This document shows positions 21,437-32,167 of a DNA stretch of 64,000 bases, piece by piece (position 1 is the stretch's first letter; each line of letters opens with the position of its first letter). The position numbers and the translations under genes were made by a program. This stretch comes from Bathynomus jamesi (Eukaryota > Arthropoda > Malacostraca > Isopoda > Cirolanidae). Below the pieces are notes generated by a model, which saw only the letters and a program-made list of their open reading frames with translations, made no database searches and had not been told where the DNA came from. Location: positions 108,700-172,699 of the forward strand of contig JAJOZX010008840.1 in NCBI GenBank assembly GCA_023014485.1. Reading direction: 5' to 3'.

Positions 21437-22227
21437 CAGTAAACCCTCGTCCAACGCGGGGGTTAGGTTCCTCGAGAACGGCGCGTTAGGTAAATCCGCG
21501 TTGGACAAACTTAATACCTTATGGGATACGTGAACACGGCCGCGTAAAGTCTCCCATTAATACTTAGATACATAGATTTTTTAGTCACACATAAATCAAT
21601 TTCCCTACCTATATTGTATATGAAATAAGAACATAAATCATAAGCATAATGATATTTACATAATTATGATAAATAAAAATATATTAAATGAAAATAGCAT
21701 GTATCTTTTCTTCACCCTTTCGGATGGTGCGTATGGTAGACTCATTCACGTGATACTCGCGGCTAAGTGATGTTATGCTCAATTTTGCTCATACCACCAC
21801 GCAACTTATCTCGAATCTTTATTTTTTCGGCTAATGTCATAAACTTACGACTTTTCTTCTCTTCACTATCACTTGCAGATGCTTTACGTTTTGGTGCCAT
21901 ACTGCTGTCTAAGGGTAATAGCAAAACAACGGCAAAATGCGACAAACAATCCAACACAACTTCACTGAACTTAACGCGGTAGCGGGACTGAGACAAAGGG
22001 TGATGCGAGAGGTGACGCGAGAGGGAGGGAGATGCGGGAGTGTTGGAGGTGTAGGAGAAAATACTAGAGCGCGCATTGGCACGCGTACAGTACTACTGTA
22101 TTAGAGCGTGTTTGGTGGACCGTGTATAATCAAATTTTCCGCTTTCGGCAAATAATTGTTCGCATTTATTTTTCCGTGTATAAGCAAATTCGCGCTGGAC
22201 AAACACGCGTTGGACGAGGGTTTACTG
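21437..22227 (-). mobile_element. pogo/Tigger-like transposon remnant
   Basis: Begins CAGTAAACCCTCGTCC and ends GGACGAGGGTTTACTG, with at least 20 bp of perfect inverted repeat between TA duplications (21435-21436 and 22228-22229). Subterminal text CGCGTTGGACAAAC / GCGCTGGACAAAC recurs. Only a transposase N-terminus remains. Confidence 0.9.
21763..21900 (-). pseudogene. pogo/Tigger transposase N-terminus
   Basis: From the methionine at 21900 the product reads MAPKRKASASDSEEKKSRK then FMTLAEKIKIRDKLRGGMS, the leader and first helices of the CENP-B-like DNA-binding domain of pogo transposases. A frameshift follows and only about 45 residues are left. The open frame extends upstream to 21996, but MAPKRK is the natural family start. 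Confidence 0.8.
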
Positions 22228-22229
22228 TA

Positions 22230-22854
22230 CAATATAACTATGCGGATTTTGTAAAAAACTATAATAAATGTGTTATTAGTCCACCATTATTCTCAACAAC
22301 ACATTGGAGTCTTCGGGGTAGATGGTGGATAAGAAGGGAAATATGAATATAGCAAAATAAATCCAAATCAATTGAAATATAAAGATAAGAAGGTAAATAT
22401 GTATATTGTAAAATAAATCTGCATTACCTATATTATAGTTTGAAAGAAAAAAAATTGATTGGCTCAAATGTGATTGGCTTTCTGTTAATTAGTAAATTAT
22501 CATTCACCGCATGTCCATCTGTCTGTCTCCTTTTCAGGTCCAAACGGCTCCACCAATTTTCATGAAACTTGACACCATCCTCTGGGATCTCGGGAGTGTT
22601 TTCAGAAACTTTTTTTTTCAGCTCGAGTATTCAAAAAAAATTATCCCAATTTATCCCCAAAAACGTTTGTTAAAACACTAAGCAATTAAATTTCAAGATT
22701 TTGAACTTCTAAATTTTTTTTTTTTTTAAATAAACCAGTCCCAACACGCTTCTTCAGTTTCATACACTTTCGTGGAATGAAGAAAATCAAGTTGGTCAAT
22801 AAATTTAGAAAAGAACGTAGCCCACCGACATGGAGGAAGAAGAAAAACAAAATT
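22230..22854. other. no gene recognised
   Basis: Contains an imperfect direct repeat around GATAAGAAGGTAAATATG (22330 and 22385) and a phrase, GTCCATCTGTCTGTCTCC followed by CAAACGGCTCCACC, of the kind often seen inside dispersed repeats. A T-run is at 22716-22727. Confidence 0.45.
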
Positions 22855-22859
22855 AAGGT

Positions 22860-25470
22860 CCAGATTGGCGGTCATGGAGAGGGGGGAAAGATGGATTGAG
22901 GAAGATTGTTCCAGAGTTCACCGGTTGAATAGATGAAAGATTGAAAATATCGATTAACCCTTGTGTTAGAGTGTTAAGCAGAAAAGGAATGAGAATGTGT
23001 GGAAAGTCTGGTACTATGTGCTCTCTTAAAGGAGATATACAGTGAAAGTTCAGAAGAAAAGTATCCGTTATAATAGCGATAGTAAACAGAGAATGAGGCG
23101 GTGGCGTAGCTTTGGGGGGTGCTGATGGGGCGACTCCCACTCGTGAACGAAAAAATATCTGGCCCAGTCGGAAATCTAGAACCGGTTGTAAAAAATTTGG
23201 CAATAAAGAGTGAGTGAGTGAGTGAGTGAGATATACATTTCCCTGTGGCCAATTTTAAATTCAGCTTCTCATAATAATACATTATATTATAGCATGGCTA
23301 AGCCTGTGACGTAGTAGCTTGAAAAACATATATTAATCACGGAAAAGGTGCCAAATTTGTCCAGTCGGTAGTTTATAACACATTTGCCCCCGCCCCTGAA
23401 GAAAGACCACGCTACGCCACTGGAATGAGGCAACGTTACAGCGAAGAGAGAGGGACTGAATACAGTAAGAGGCAGGGAATTGATGAGACGAAAAGCCTTT
23501 AATTCCATCTGGTCAAGTAGAGTTGTTTGGGTTGAGCCATCCAACACATGAGAAGCGTACTCCATACAGGGGCAGACAGAACCCCTGTACAAGGACAGCA
23601 ACTGAGTCGGGGTGAAGAAACTGCACAGATAGAAGGATAGAAGCTGAAGGAAAGCAATTTTACCAAACTCTATCAAAAGCTTTTGATATATCTAGCGCAA
23701 TAGCAAAGATTTCGCCGAAATCCCGAAAGGAGGATGAACAAGAAGAGTTGGAGAGATATGCAAGAAGATCGCTAGTAGAGCGTCCCTTGCGGAATCCATA
23801 CTGACGATCTGAAAGAAGATTGTGAGAAGAAAGGTGTTTAAGACTCTTCCAATTAAGGATAGATTTAAAAAACTTTAGAAAGGCAAGAAATCAAAGCAAT
23901 TGGACGATAGTTGGAGTGTTGAAAGCGATTACCCTTCTTTCGGGCAGGCTGAATGAAAGCGAACTTCCAGCAGGAAGGAAAAGTAACAGATAAGAGACAA
24001 AGACGAAAGAGTTTGCTTCAGAAGGGTGTCAACACTGAAACAGTTCTTGAGAACAACAGGAAGGATACCATCGGCACCGTCAGCTTTCCTAGAGTTAAGC
24101 CAAGATAGGGCAGAAAAAACATCTTTGGAGAGATTCTACTTTCAGATATAATTAAGTCGGAGGGAGGAGTAGATGGAAGAACAGCACCAGAATCGTCCAT
24201 GGTTGAGTTGGAAGCGAAAGTCTGAGTGAAGAGTTCAGCTTTATCGGGAGAAGAGACGGCAACTGAGCCGTCGGAATGGAAAAGAGGAGGGAAAGAAGAG
24301 GAAGTGAAGTTGTTGGAGAGGTTTTTAGCTAGATGCCAGAAAGAGCGAGAAGAATTAGAATTGGATAGTTTTTCACATTTTTGTCTGATAAAGGAACTTT
24401 TGGCGAGTCGAAAACAGAGTTTGCACAATTCCGGCTAGAAATATAAGCTAAGTGAGAGACAGGAGTTGGATGGCGATGGTACCTTCTGAAAGGCTCCTCT
24501 CTGTTACGGATAGCATTAGAACAAGCGAAGTTAAAACAATTTTTGTTTTTGTTTTTTTGCATTAGTAGTATGAATATAATATGGACTGTACAGTACACCT
24601 CCATGCCTGAGAGAATCGCCTCCATGTTGCGCTCAGAACACTTGGAGGGGTCCCGACCACAGAAGCAGTAATCATTCCATGGAAATTCAGAGAAGGCCTA
24701 AAGGCCTCCCCATCACCGGTGCCAAAGTGCAAAGGCATCTCCTCTTTGGAGGATCCAAAGGCCGAATTGGAACGATAGGACAGGAAACGTATATAAGATT
24801 GTGGTCGGAGGAGCCCAACGGAGAAAAAAGTTTGACAAAGTAAGGAGAAAGATGAGAGGCGAGAAATAAATCCAGAATGTTAGGCCTCTCTCCGAGGCGA
24901 TCGGAGATACGAGTAGGGTGCTGTACAATCTGCTTTAGGTCATTCGGGATAAAAGTTGTGAACTAGTTCAGCAGGGATGTTAGTAAAATGGGAGGAAAGC
25001 CAAAGGTGGTGAACATTGAAATCAAACTAAAATGAAGATTTCGGCAAAAGGAGAGTGGGACAGAATGTATTCCACTTTGGAAGTGAGGCATTCAAAGAAT
25101 TTTGGACGGTCAGTCGAATTAGGAGAAAGGTAGACAGCGTAGATGTATTTAGTTTGAGTGGGGCATGTAAGCCTTAGCCAGATAAAATTCGGAGGATTCG
25201 AGTTCGGGAATATGAAAGCAAGCTAGGTCGTTGCGTAACATCCACGTTTGGAGTGAATATAGAGAAAGTAGGAGGGTACAGAAAAGGGGTTGCTGCCGTT
25301 CGTTCCAGACACCCGAGTTTCAGTGAGGAAAGAGAGAGAGAGAGAGAGAGAGAGGTGTTTAGAGGAGGGAGAGGTGGTGTTTAACAAATTGGAAATGTGA
25401 GGAAAATCCACGAATGTTCCAGAAAGAAGAATAGGGAGAGAAAAGAGTGTTTGAGAGCATGTTGGACTGC
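22860..25470 (-). pseudogene. Jockey-like LINE ORF2, decayed
   Basis: The endonuclease start is near 25470 with FLTETRVSGTNGSNPFSVPS. Its end is at about 24900-24720, with a frame reading [13 protein letters not shown] and then SDHNL. The inter-domain piece at 24430-24150 reads SFWHLAKNLSNNFTSSSFPP and FHSDGSVAVSSPDKAELFTQTFASNST; the RT start follows (PYLGLTLGK, probably altered). Downstream, a frame at 23676 reads FTPTQLLSLYRGSVCPCMEYASHVLDGST and ELKAFRLINSLPL, the thumb/C-terminal region; the last part resumes after the MITE at 23090. These phrases match a LINE type common in crustacean genomes. Many frameshifts; no activity possible. Confidence 0.75.
23099..23422. mobile_element. hAT-type MITE inside the Jockey-like LINE
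   Basis: Starts CGGTGGCGTAGC and ends GCTACGCCACTG. The flanking 8-bp duplication is GAATGAGG (23091-23098 and 23423-23430), and the undisturbed site is seen in LINE copy B at about 44950 (GTGAGGCAAC). A (GAGT)n run is at about 23209-23231. No coding capacity. Confidence 0.9.
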
Positions 25471-25649
25471 TCGCAAGGTAGATGAGACACGGAAAAATAT
25501 CAACTAAGAAGGACAGTGACAGGAGAAACGGGAGATCCAGCTAACATTCATCCCGGGGTACTTCCCTGGTCGATTGGTGCTTACGATCGCCTCATTTGAA
25601 CTAAAGTTTCACTCTAACTTAGTAGTTAACCTGAAGACGAGTATAACTA

Positions 25650-26040
25650 TTCGGAGGTTTTGACTCCCAAGAGATCTCATCAAGCTTCCCATCATCTGAG
25701 AACTCCCAGTGCTCTGAAACCAGATTTGGCCACCACCACCACCCACCTACATTTATTGCAAAAAGGAACATCGCTACTTTTGTATAAACTGTTAAAGTTT
25801 ATCTAGCTAGCTAAGTTAGATATTCCGCGATTTACCTAAAAAGTACTAACATTCCTACACTATAAATCCAAGTACCGTCCCTGAAATTGAAAAGATGTAG
25901 TTGGAGGTTTTGGCTCCTGAGAAATCTCATCGAGCTTTCCTTCTCTACCAGTGTGGTATCATTTGTGAACTCCCAGTTCTCTGATACTACACTCTACCAG
26001 CGCCTCCTACTCCATTTACAATCAAAAGGGAACATTTCAA
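25650..26040 (+). repeat. imperfect tandem duplication, ~245-bp spacing
   Basis: GGAGGTTTTGACTCC...ATCTCATCAAGC...GAACTCCCAGTG (25655-25730) recurs as GGAGGTTTTGGCTCC...ATCTCATCGAGC...GAACTCCCAGTT (25898-25980). The following CATTTATTGCAAAAAGGAAC and CATTTACAATCAAAAGGGAAC also correspond. The second unit runs into the decayed LINE. Confidence 0.7.
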
Positions 26041-27260
26041 TTGGGCGAGGTTTTCGTTACAGTATACGAGTACACCCACTCCCATTTTACCACTTTTGTC
26101 CTTGCTAAAAAGTTTATAACCTTTAATATTGTATTCACCTATAAAATCCTAATTTGCACTTTCAATCTACGATTCAATTATTGCCATAGTATCGTAATTT
26201 TAATGCTTTAAATCTGTTAAACTTATTCCTTACGCTCCTCGCATTAAAAAACACTACTTTTATACTGTTTTTTACGTTACTATTTGTTCCTCTATACGCA
26301 TTCAGTTTCCCTGAGGCCGACGAGTTACATTTCCTAAAGGAGAGAGAACTATTTCATGTTGCCTACCTTTTAAATAAATCTTACTTACTTTTTAGTCAAT
26401 CAATCTCCCGAGTCGCGAATTATCTATTTCATTCAAGTGAAAGCAGTCTTGAATGAACAAATCCACCGGATTAAAATCTGACCAAAACTCAAATATGATA
26501 ATTCTACTCCTTCAAGGACGCACATCGCTTATATTTCAGTATTTCAGTAAATTGCTTTACTTAATCTATCACTTTCATAAATTCTCGGAAGAACCCCAAA
26601 ATCAGTACATTATTCGACTTATTTTCAAAGATTTAATCAAACCTCGATATTTAGCTAACAATTCTTCTACTAATGAAATTGTACAAGTCGTTTCCTCCAT
26701 CGTGAGAAATTAATACCAAATTTGCAGTTTCTGATTTTAAATTCTTCACGTCCTGTTCAAATCTCTATTTTAGCGTCTGGCACGCATATTCTTACAACAC
26801 AGTTTCGTCTTTGTTTTCCATAGTTTCTCGTAGACTAAATGGATTTTGACAATCCAACTGAAAACTTGACGAAACCTTTAGCTTAGCACCGTTTCTAATC
26901 AAAGTAAAACTATTAACAGTTGAACTACTACTATTCGACTGAATGTCACTGACAATTTTATAAACTTTTGCGTCAATGTTTTGTACATTATCTTCGACTT
27001 CTTTAATATGATCGTTTAATTTTTGGACGAAATTTGAAGAATTATCGAGTTCAAACTGCCCGAATTATCCTCAGCCCTTTAAACTTAATAAGTATACAAA
27101 GACGTTCTTGCACGCCAACATTAATTTTTTTAATTAAGTTGTCTTCAAATTTTTAATTAAATTCTTTTATAAAATTCTTAGAAATTTCATTTTTTAACTC
27201 GTGAAACTTTTCATCAATATACGACTTTAAATTGCAAAATTTGCAATTATTATTCCTGCC
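25980..27260 (-). pseudogene. decayed CR1-like LINE (ORF1 esterase and start of ORF2)
   Basis: Minus-strand translation in shifting frames gives an ORF1: CKFCNLKSYIDEKFHELKNE (27240-27180, a CxxC then a helix), a coiled-coil-like segment (LNDHIKEVEDNVQNIDAKV, about 27030-26970), then LVLISHDGGNDLYN (GGND, asparagine block, about 26700), ELLAKYRGLIKSLK, GVLPRIYESDRLSKAI, and FIDFWSDFNPVDLFIQD with FHLN...RLGRLID (26470-26400), an SGNH-esterase end. ORF2 then begins with VVFFNARSVRNKFN (about 26270) and DFIGEYNIKGYKLFSKDKSG with GVGVLVY (26140-26050), an endonuclease N-terminus. This order is CR1-like. I read it by eye, so the limits are approximate. Confidence 0.6.
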
Positions 27261-27429
27261 TTTAGAATCATCGACATAATTGTCTCTAGTGTATTGAAAT
27301 AAATATATCGTGCATACGTATTTTGTAAACGGCTTTTTAAAACTATGAAATAAATATTTATCCAACGCTATTTGGCAAATGAATAATATTTTAAACCACA
27401 ATGGATGGAAAGATTTATTTTATAGAAAT

Positions 27430-27511
27430 GCACGATCTCAATAAACAGTCCACAAGTCTTTCAAGAGGAGCTTCAGCAGACATCTTTGCAGCAGGGTGGC
27501 TGGAGTCAGTG

Positions 27512-27552
<41 letters not shown>

Positions 27553-27935
27553 TCCACGTTAAAAGTTTCGAAATTGTTTTCAATATTTTGGGGAATTTTA
27601 AGCCTGCGATTTGTCTTGAACCTTCAAGGACTAAAGTCTATATAACCTCGCAGGTAGATGTAAACAAATATTATTTTACACAAATAATTTAGGGAACTTC
27701 AGTTTGAAGTTTTTAGGATTAATGAAAACGTTTTCGTACATAAATATTAAAATAACTCTTAAATACTTATTTTATTGAATTTCTTAAATATTAACACAGT
27801 TCTGTAAATTACAAATATAAGGCAAATAGGTTTCACTTTGCAATTAATTGTTAAACTGATGAAAATGTACCTGAAACATTATTTACCCAAATTATGCTTT
27901 TTACGTGCATTTGCGTTGAAATGTTTATTCGCTAT
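27430..27935. other. (CA)n microsatellite and unrecognised sequence
   Basis: (CA)n of about 36 bp at 27515-27550. Nothing recognised in the remainder. Confidence 0.7.
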
Positions 27936-28070
27936 GATGCTTTCCGTAGATCACCGAAGTTAAGTGACATTGGGTTTGGGATGGATGACTTTCTTCTGCG
28001 TCCGGTGATGTAGCGACCCGTGGTTCGGATTTCATGTAAAGCTGTAAGTTTAACAGATCTTCGTAGCAGA
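27936..28070 (+). repeat. 5S rRNA-derived SINE (copy 1)
   Basis: TAGATCACCGAAGTTAAGTG followed by ACATTGGGTTTGGGATGGATGAC matches the internal promoter half of 5S rRNA (GATC-CCGAAGTTAAG, then GGATGG-TGACC). It is followed by GATGTAGCGACCCGTGGTTCGG and a downstream body shared with the copies at 51 and 55 kb, so it is a SINE and not a plain 5S gene. The 5' third of the 5S part is missing or decayed. Confidence 0.65.
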
Positions 28071-28803
28071 CATTTGTTGTTGCAAAGGAGATTAATCAAC
28101 CCCGAAACTAAATATAGTTATGACAAGTTACTTCCGGTTAATAATACATTAAAATTGGAATATGTCCGTGGCATAATTATTTTTACATTATTACAGGATT
28201 ACTGAAAATTAAGAAGAAAAAAAAGTTATTATTTAATTAAAAGAAACTAGGAAAAGTATATCTACTGTATCACAATATAAAATACCTCGTTAGTTAGTTT
28301 AACATCAGTAATGAAATTAAAATCACAACAAAATATATGAAAAAAAGTGAAAAGAAAAATGATAGTGATTTTAAGGCGGAGAAAAGATTATTAACAAAAT
28401 GAGTTTCAAATATTTTACAGAAATGATTTATTGAAAAGAAACTAAATAAATATTAAGTCATCATTTCTGAGGTTTGTTTTGTCGATTTGTGTTTTTGGCA
28501 AAGATTTATGCGCACATTCTTTGTTCCCAGATAAAGATAAATTTGATATCACTTTACTGCCGAGCGTCCACTTTCCTGATTTTATCCTTGCTAACGTCAG
28601 ACAATTTTGTTTAGTTGCGTGCAGGAAAGTGTTTATATATATGAAAAGGGAAAAGTTCACTGGCAGATGAATAGTCCATATAACACAGTAATAATACAAG
28701 CTAAAGCTAAATAAAGTACAAGTACAAGTACAAGTACAAGTATAAGTACAAGTACAAATGGTAAAAATACAAATCGTGAAAATAATGTTAAAATTAAGTG
28801 AAG
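28071..28803. other. unrecognised sequence with GTACAA hexamer repeat
   Basis: Seven-odd units of GTACAA (one GTATAA) at about 28716-28758. The rest shows nothing I can name. Confidence 0.6.
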
Positions 28804-30064
28804 CTACAGACAAACGTTTTCATACCATGAAGTCCATAGCTTAGATGACGTATGGCAGGACTGAGGAATAGCTTGGATAATTGGGTTGATCGATTTTTTA
28901 ACTCTTTGCATTAGACTGTATTGAACACGTTTTTGTACCTCCTGGAGGTAGGAGTCTGAAAGATCTGTCATAAAGCATATTTGGGGTTCTGCCACAACCT
29001 TTTTTTTTGTAATTCACGAGAGAGAAGGTACGAAAGAGCGTGTCTTTAGCCTAATTTGTACAGAATCTGAAGTTCCTTATAGTCACGTTTGCTTCAGCAT
29101 AAGGGCTTCGATATTATTTTCTTATATCAGTCATCACTCAAGGAGCTGGTTATAATTTATCTCCTCTACTGGTTCACCACTCATTTTGAATCTAATATCA
29201 GCTGACTGATTACAGCTTTTGAGATGGAATTACATAATCTTCGTTTTTGTAACATTAAAAAGAATATCGTTGTTTTCGAATATAATACGCAGATTTTTAG
29301 AAGACAATCCAGACTTTTAGCAGAAGGATCATTTAACACCATATCAGCATAGACAGAGTTGCTTATCCTCATGTTATCTCTACAACATTCAAATTTTGCC
29401 ACGTAAAGTGAAGCAGTTAAACCATCAGTATACATATTAGACAGCAAAAGAGAGAACAATGAGCCTTGCCTCACTCCGCAGGAAGAACCAAAACACTCGG
29501 ACAATACATTGTCCAATCTAACCGTAAACGACTGGTGAGTGTACCAAAATTTCAATTATTTAATATGGACAAAGGAACTTCCTGTCCTTTAGTTTTTTAA
29601 ATAAAATATTGTGGTTCTCTTTCGTATGCCTTACTTATATCCAAGAAACAACTATAAATAGTTGGAGTACCGTCAGTGTATTTAAATACAATTTCCTTCA
29701 GTATATAGATGCACAGATTAGTTGGATGGGACCTTTTAAAACCAAACTGACTAGATGTTCAAATAATCATTTAATCGACGTAACAAATTTTCTCTAGTAG
29801 TTTTCGAGAAGCAGAAGTTGACAGCAATAGGCCTGTAGTTATTGCTGGATAGAATGTTCCCATATTTATTTTTGACAAGAGGCAAGATATATAACTTCAA
29901 ACTCTGCAGGAATAATACTATGAACAAGCATGGATGAGAAAAGTAATGACTCCCCATGTCATTGGCATATTTTAAGTGCTCATTCAATAGGTGGTAATCT
30001 CCTGAGGCAGAACCAGTCTCACTTTTAAATCACTCCTAATTTCAGGAACTGAAGTCCAAATATT
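28804..30064 (-). pseudogene. old LINE, RT and C-terminal part (unknown clade)
   Basis: The minus-strand order is LNEHLKYANDM... and VKNKYGNILSSNNYRPIAVN (29987-29800, RT start with NNYRPIA), then SSCGVRQGSLFSLLLSNMYTDG and SVYADMVLNDPSAKSLDCLL (29520-29290, RT core; the YADD box has become YADM), then VQYSLMQRVKKSINPIIQAI (28940-28870, C-terminal). The C-terminal segment recurs at 33600-33830. The foldback element at 30065-31246 splits this LINE. I recognise it as non-LTR RT but cannot assign the clade. Confidence 0.7.
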
Positions 30065-31246
30065 GGAGCAAGTGTAGTTTACGTCCCCCTGACTCAAAAG
30101 GGGACACAAATTACGGGGCACGGACAAAAACTCCAGACAAATGTTTTTGCGAAATACATACACTCTAGTCTAGATCTTAAGATTTTAGACTCATTGTAGA
30201 TAATTACTCTTCTTTCAAATTGTTCTGTTTTTAACCAACCAACCAATATTAATTTTTCACCAACCTCCCAATCTTTCGTTATAAATTAATGCCCAGTTAG
30301 GTTAATTGGATGCCCAGTTAGGTCAATTGAATGCCCGGTTAGGTCAACTGTACGCCCTTGATGATTGGTTAGGTTAAGTCATGATATTTTCGTTAAAAAC
30401 ACCTTAATTATTTAGTGCTCTAACATATTTGTTTTTCATTTCTCCAAAAAAAAAGTTATTTTTGAAATCAGTGACCAAAACTACATTAGTATACCGATTT
30501 GGTTAAAAACAGAACAGTTTAAAAGATGAAGAGTAATTATCTACAATGAGTCTAAAGTCTTAAGATCTAGACTAGAGTGTATGTATTTCGCAAAAACATT
30601 TGTCTGGCGAGTTTTTGCCCTCTTTTACATTTAAGTGGTGAGTTTTTGTCCGCTGAGTTTTTGTCCGCGATTCCAAATTACACTAGGTCAAAGTTGGGGA
30701 ACGTAAACTACTGTACACTAGGATCTTTAACCTTTGGTTAGCTTCCGCCAGAATTGTTCATTCTGACGAAGGTCAAGCTTTTCACTCCACCTTAGCCCTA
30801 CAGTTTAACGTGGAATCCGAACCACGCCCCATCAGCAGCCCAGCGTCTTAACCACTAGGCCACCTAGGGTACCCATTTATCTACTAACCACTTTCTTTAT
30901 TGTGTGGAAGGATGAACAGTTGGGTTTTGCTGCGCGCCGGCTGCCGTCGGGTCTCGAACCCGGGGCCGATGGATTCGTAGTCAGCGACGCTACCACTACA
31001 CCACCGAGGAGACATTTTTTTTAAATGAATCCATCAAGTAAAACGTTAAAACTAATAAAAATATTACGATTTAACCTAACCAAGCGTCAAATTATATAAT
31101 ATATATATATATTGACGATTGGTTAGGTTAAGTTGTAATATTTTCGTTAGCTTTTACATTTTATTTGATTAGGTATACGCGGACAAAGTTGGAGAACGCA
31201 AAATTACACTAGGATAATGTAGGGGAACGCAAACTACACTTGCTCC
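30065..31246. mobile_element. 1.18 kb foldback element with 8-bp target duplication
   Basis: Starts GGAGCAAGTGTAGTTTACG and ends CGCAAACTACACTTGCTCC, flanked by CAAATATT on both sides (30057-30064 and 31247-31254). Inside, long arms (about 30100-30240 and 30490-30620) are inverted copies containing CTAGTCTAGATCTTAAG and AGATAATTACTCTTC. It also holds repeated TTAGGTCAA phrases and two partial copies of the GATTGGTTAGGTTAAG module. A dual-tRNA SINE is inserted at 30741-31014. No coding capacity is seen. Confidence 0.85.
30741..31014 (-). repeat. SINE with two tRNA-like modules (copy 1)
   Basis: Read on the minus strand: head 1 is GGTGGTGTAGTGGTAGCG...GGGTTCGAGACCC (A-box and B-box), followed after about 80 bp by head 2, GGTGGCCTAGTGGTTAAGACG...GTGGTTCGGATTCCACG (again A- and B-box-like), then a tail through AAGCTTGACCTTCG. 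The same order is in the copy at 44292-44575 and, split, at 2798-2948 plus 4836-4963. Confidence 0.8.
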
Positions 31247-32135
31247 CAAATATTTTCCCTGGTCCCCTTCCACGGGCGTTTCGTTGCAGCCTATATGAAG
31301 ATTAGTCCTTCCCTCACTAATAAGAGTGTTTGAATAAATGTTTTTTTCCATAGGCTTACAATTTCTTCCTCCCACGACAACCCGTCAATTGTTGTTGGTG
31401 GGAGGCCATTCTTGACACCTGTTTCCTCCTTAACAAATTTCCAAAATCGTTTATTCGCATTATTTAAGTTCCTCACAGGCGTTTGCTGCTCGAATAGATT
31501 ATTCTTTCTGTTTACACCTTCTACACATATTCATATAAATCGGTCCTATTCTTGGTTTACCATGAAGGCATCATAAATCGTGTCTTTTGATTCTCTCTCC
31601 AAAGGAGCAATAAAATCATTCTATCCAGGAATAATTTTAGTACAACACTTGTAAGATTTAATCGGGGGCTTTCCTGCTTCCCTTAATAGGGATACTATAT
31701 CATTACAATACCTATCTATGAGTTTACAGTGAGAATCAGTGGAACAATGAATTACTACTACAGGCAAGATGCAAAATTACAAAATTATTAGACACGTGAT
31801 CTCTCTTGTTTTTACTCTTTTTTTTTTTCCTGCTGCATATTAACCTTAGTCCAGTGGACACACTCATTCTTGCCGAACAAGTTATTATTTCACGTACTAT
31901 TTAAGTTAGTACAATTAATTACTAGTTTTAGTGTTCTGAGATCTGAGAGAAGGGAATCGTGCAAAATATGAACATTGACAGTAAGATCTTTAAATTATTG
32001 CTAGTGAGACAATGAGTAATGGCACCATTCATATCAATGACGTATGTAAAATTATTGCTATTTATAGTTATTAATTCTACGAGTATATCACTTACACTTA
32101 ATTTAGCAGATTCGCAAATGTTACCCCAGTTTTAC

Positions 32136-32167
<32 letters not shown>

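Larger units (their letters stand above)
22855..25560 (-). mobile_element. Jockey-like LINE, truncated and decayed (copy A)
   Basis: The minus-strand order is endonuclease (25470-24700), linker and RT (24430-23430), C-terminal region (23680-22860). A hAT MITE (23099-23422) is inserted in the C-terminal coding part. The 3' end near 22855 matches the one of copy B near 44660. An (AG)n run at 25326-25354 lies inside the coding region. Confidence 0.8.

Noticed and set aside
26453..26713. 86-residue plus-strand frame
   Set aside because: It lies antisense to the readable esterase-like ORF1 remnant of a LINE.
28442..28813. Cysteine/threonine-rich minus-strand frame
   Set aside because: The CTCTCT-like protein run is a translation of the GTACAA hexamer repeat.
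30940..31014. tRNA gene (minus strand, A- and B-box present)
   Set aside because: The same module with the same flanks occurs at 44.5 kb and 4.9 kb, so it is a SINE head; the acceptor stem does not pair well by eye.
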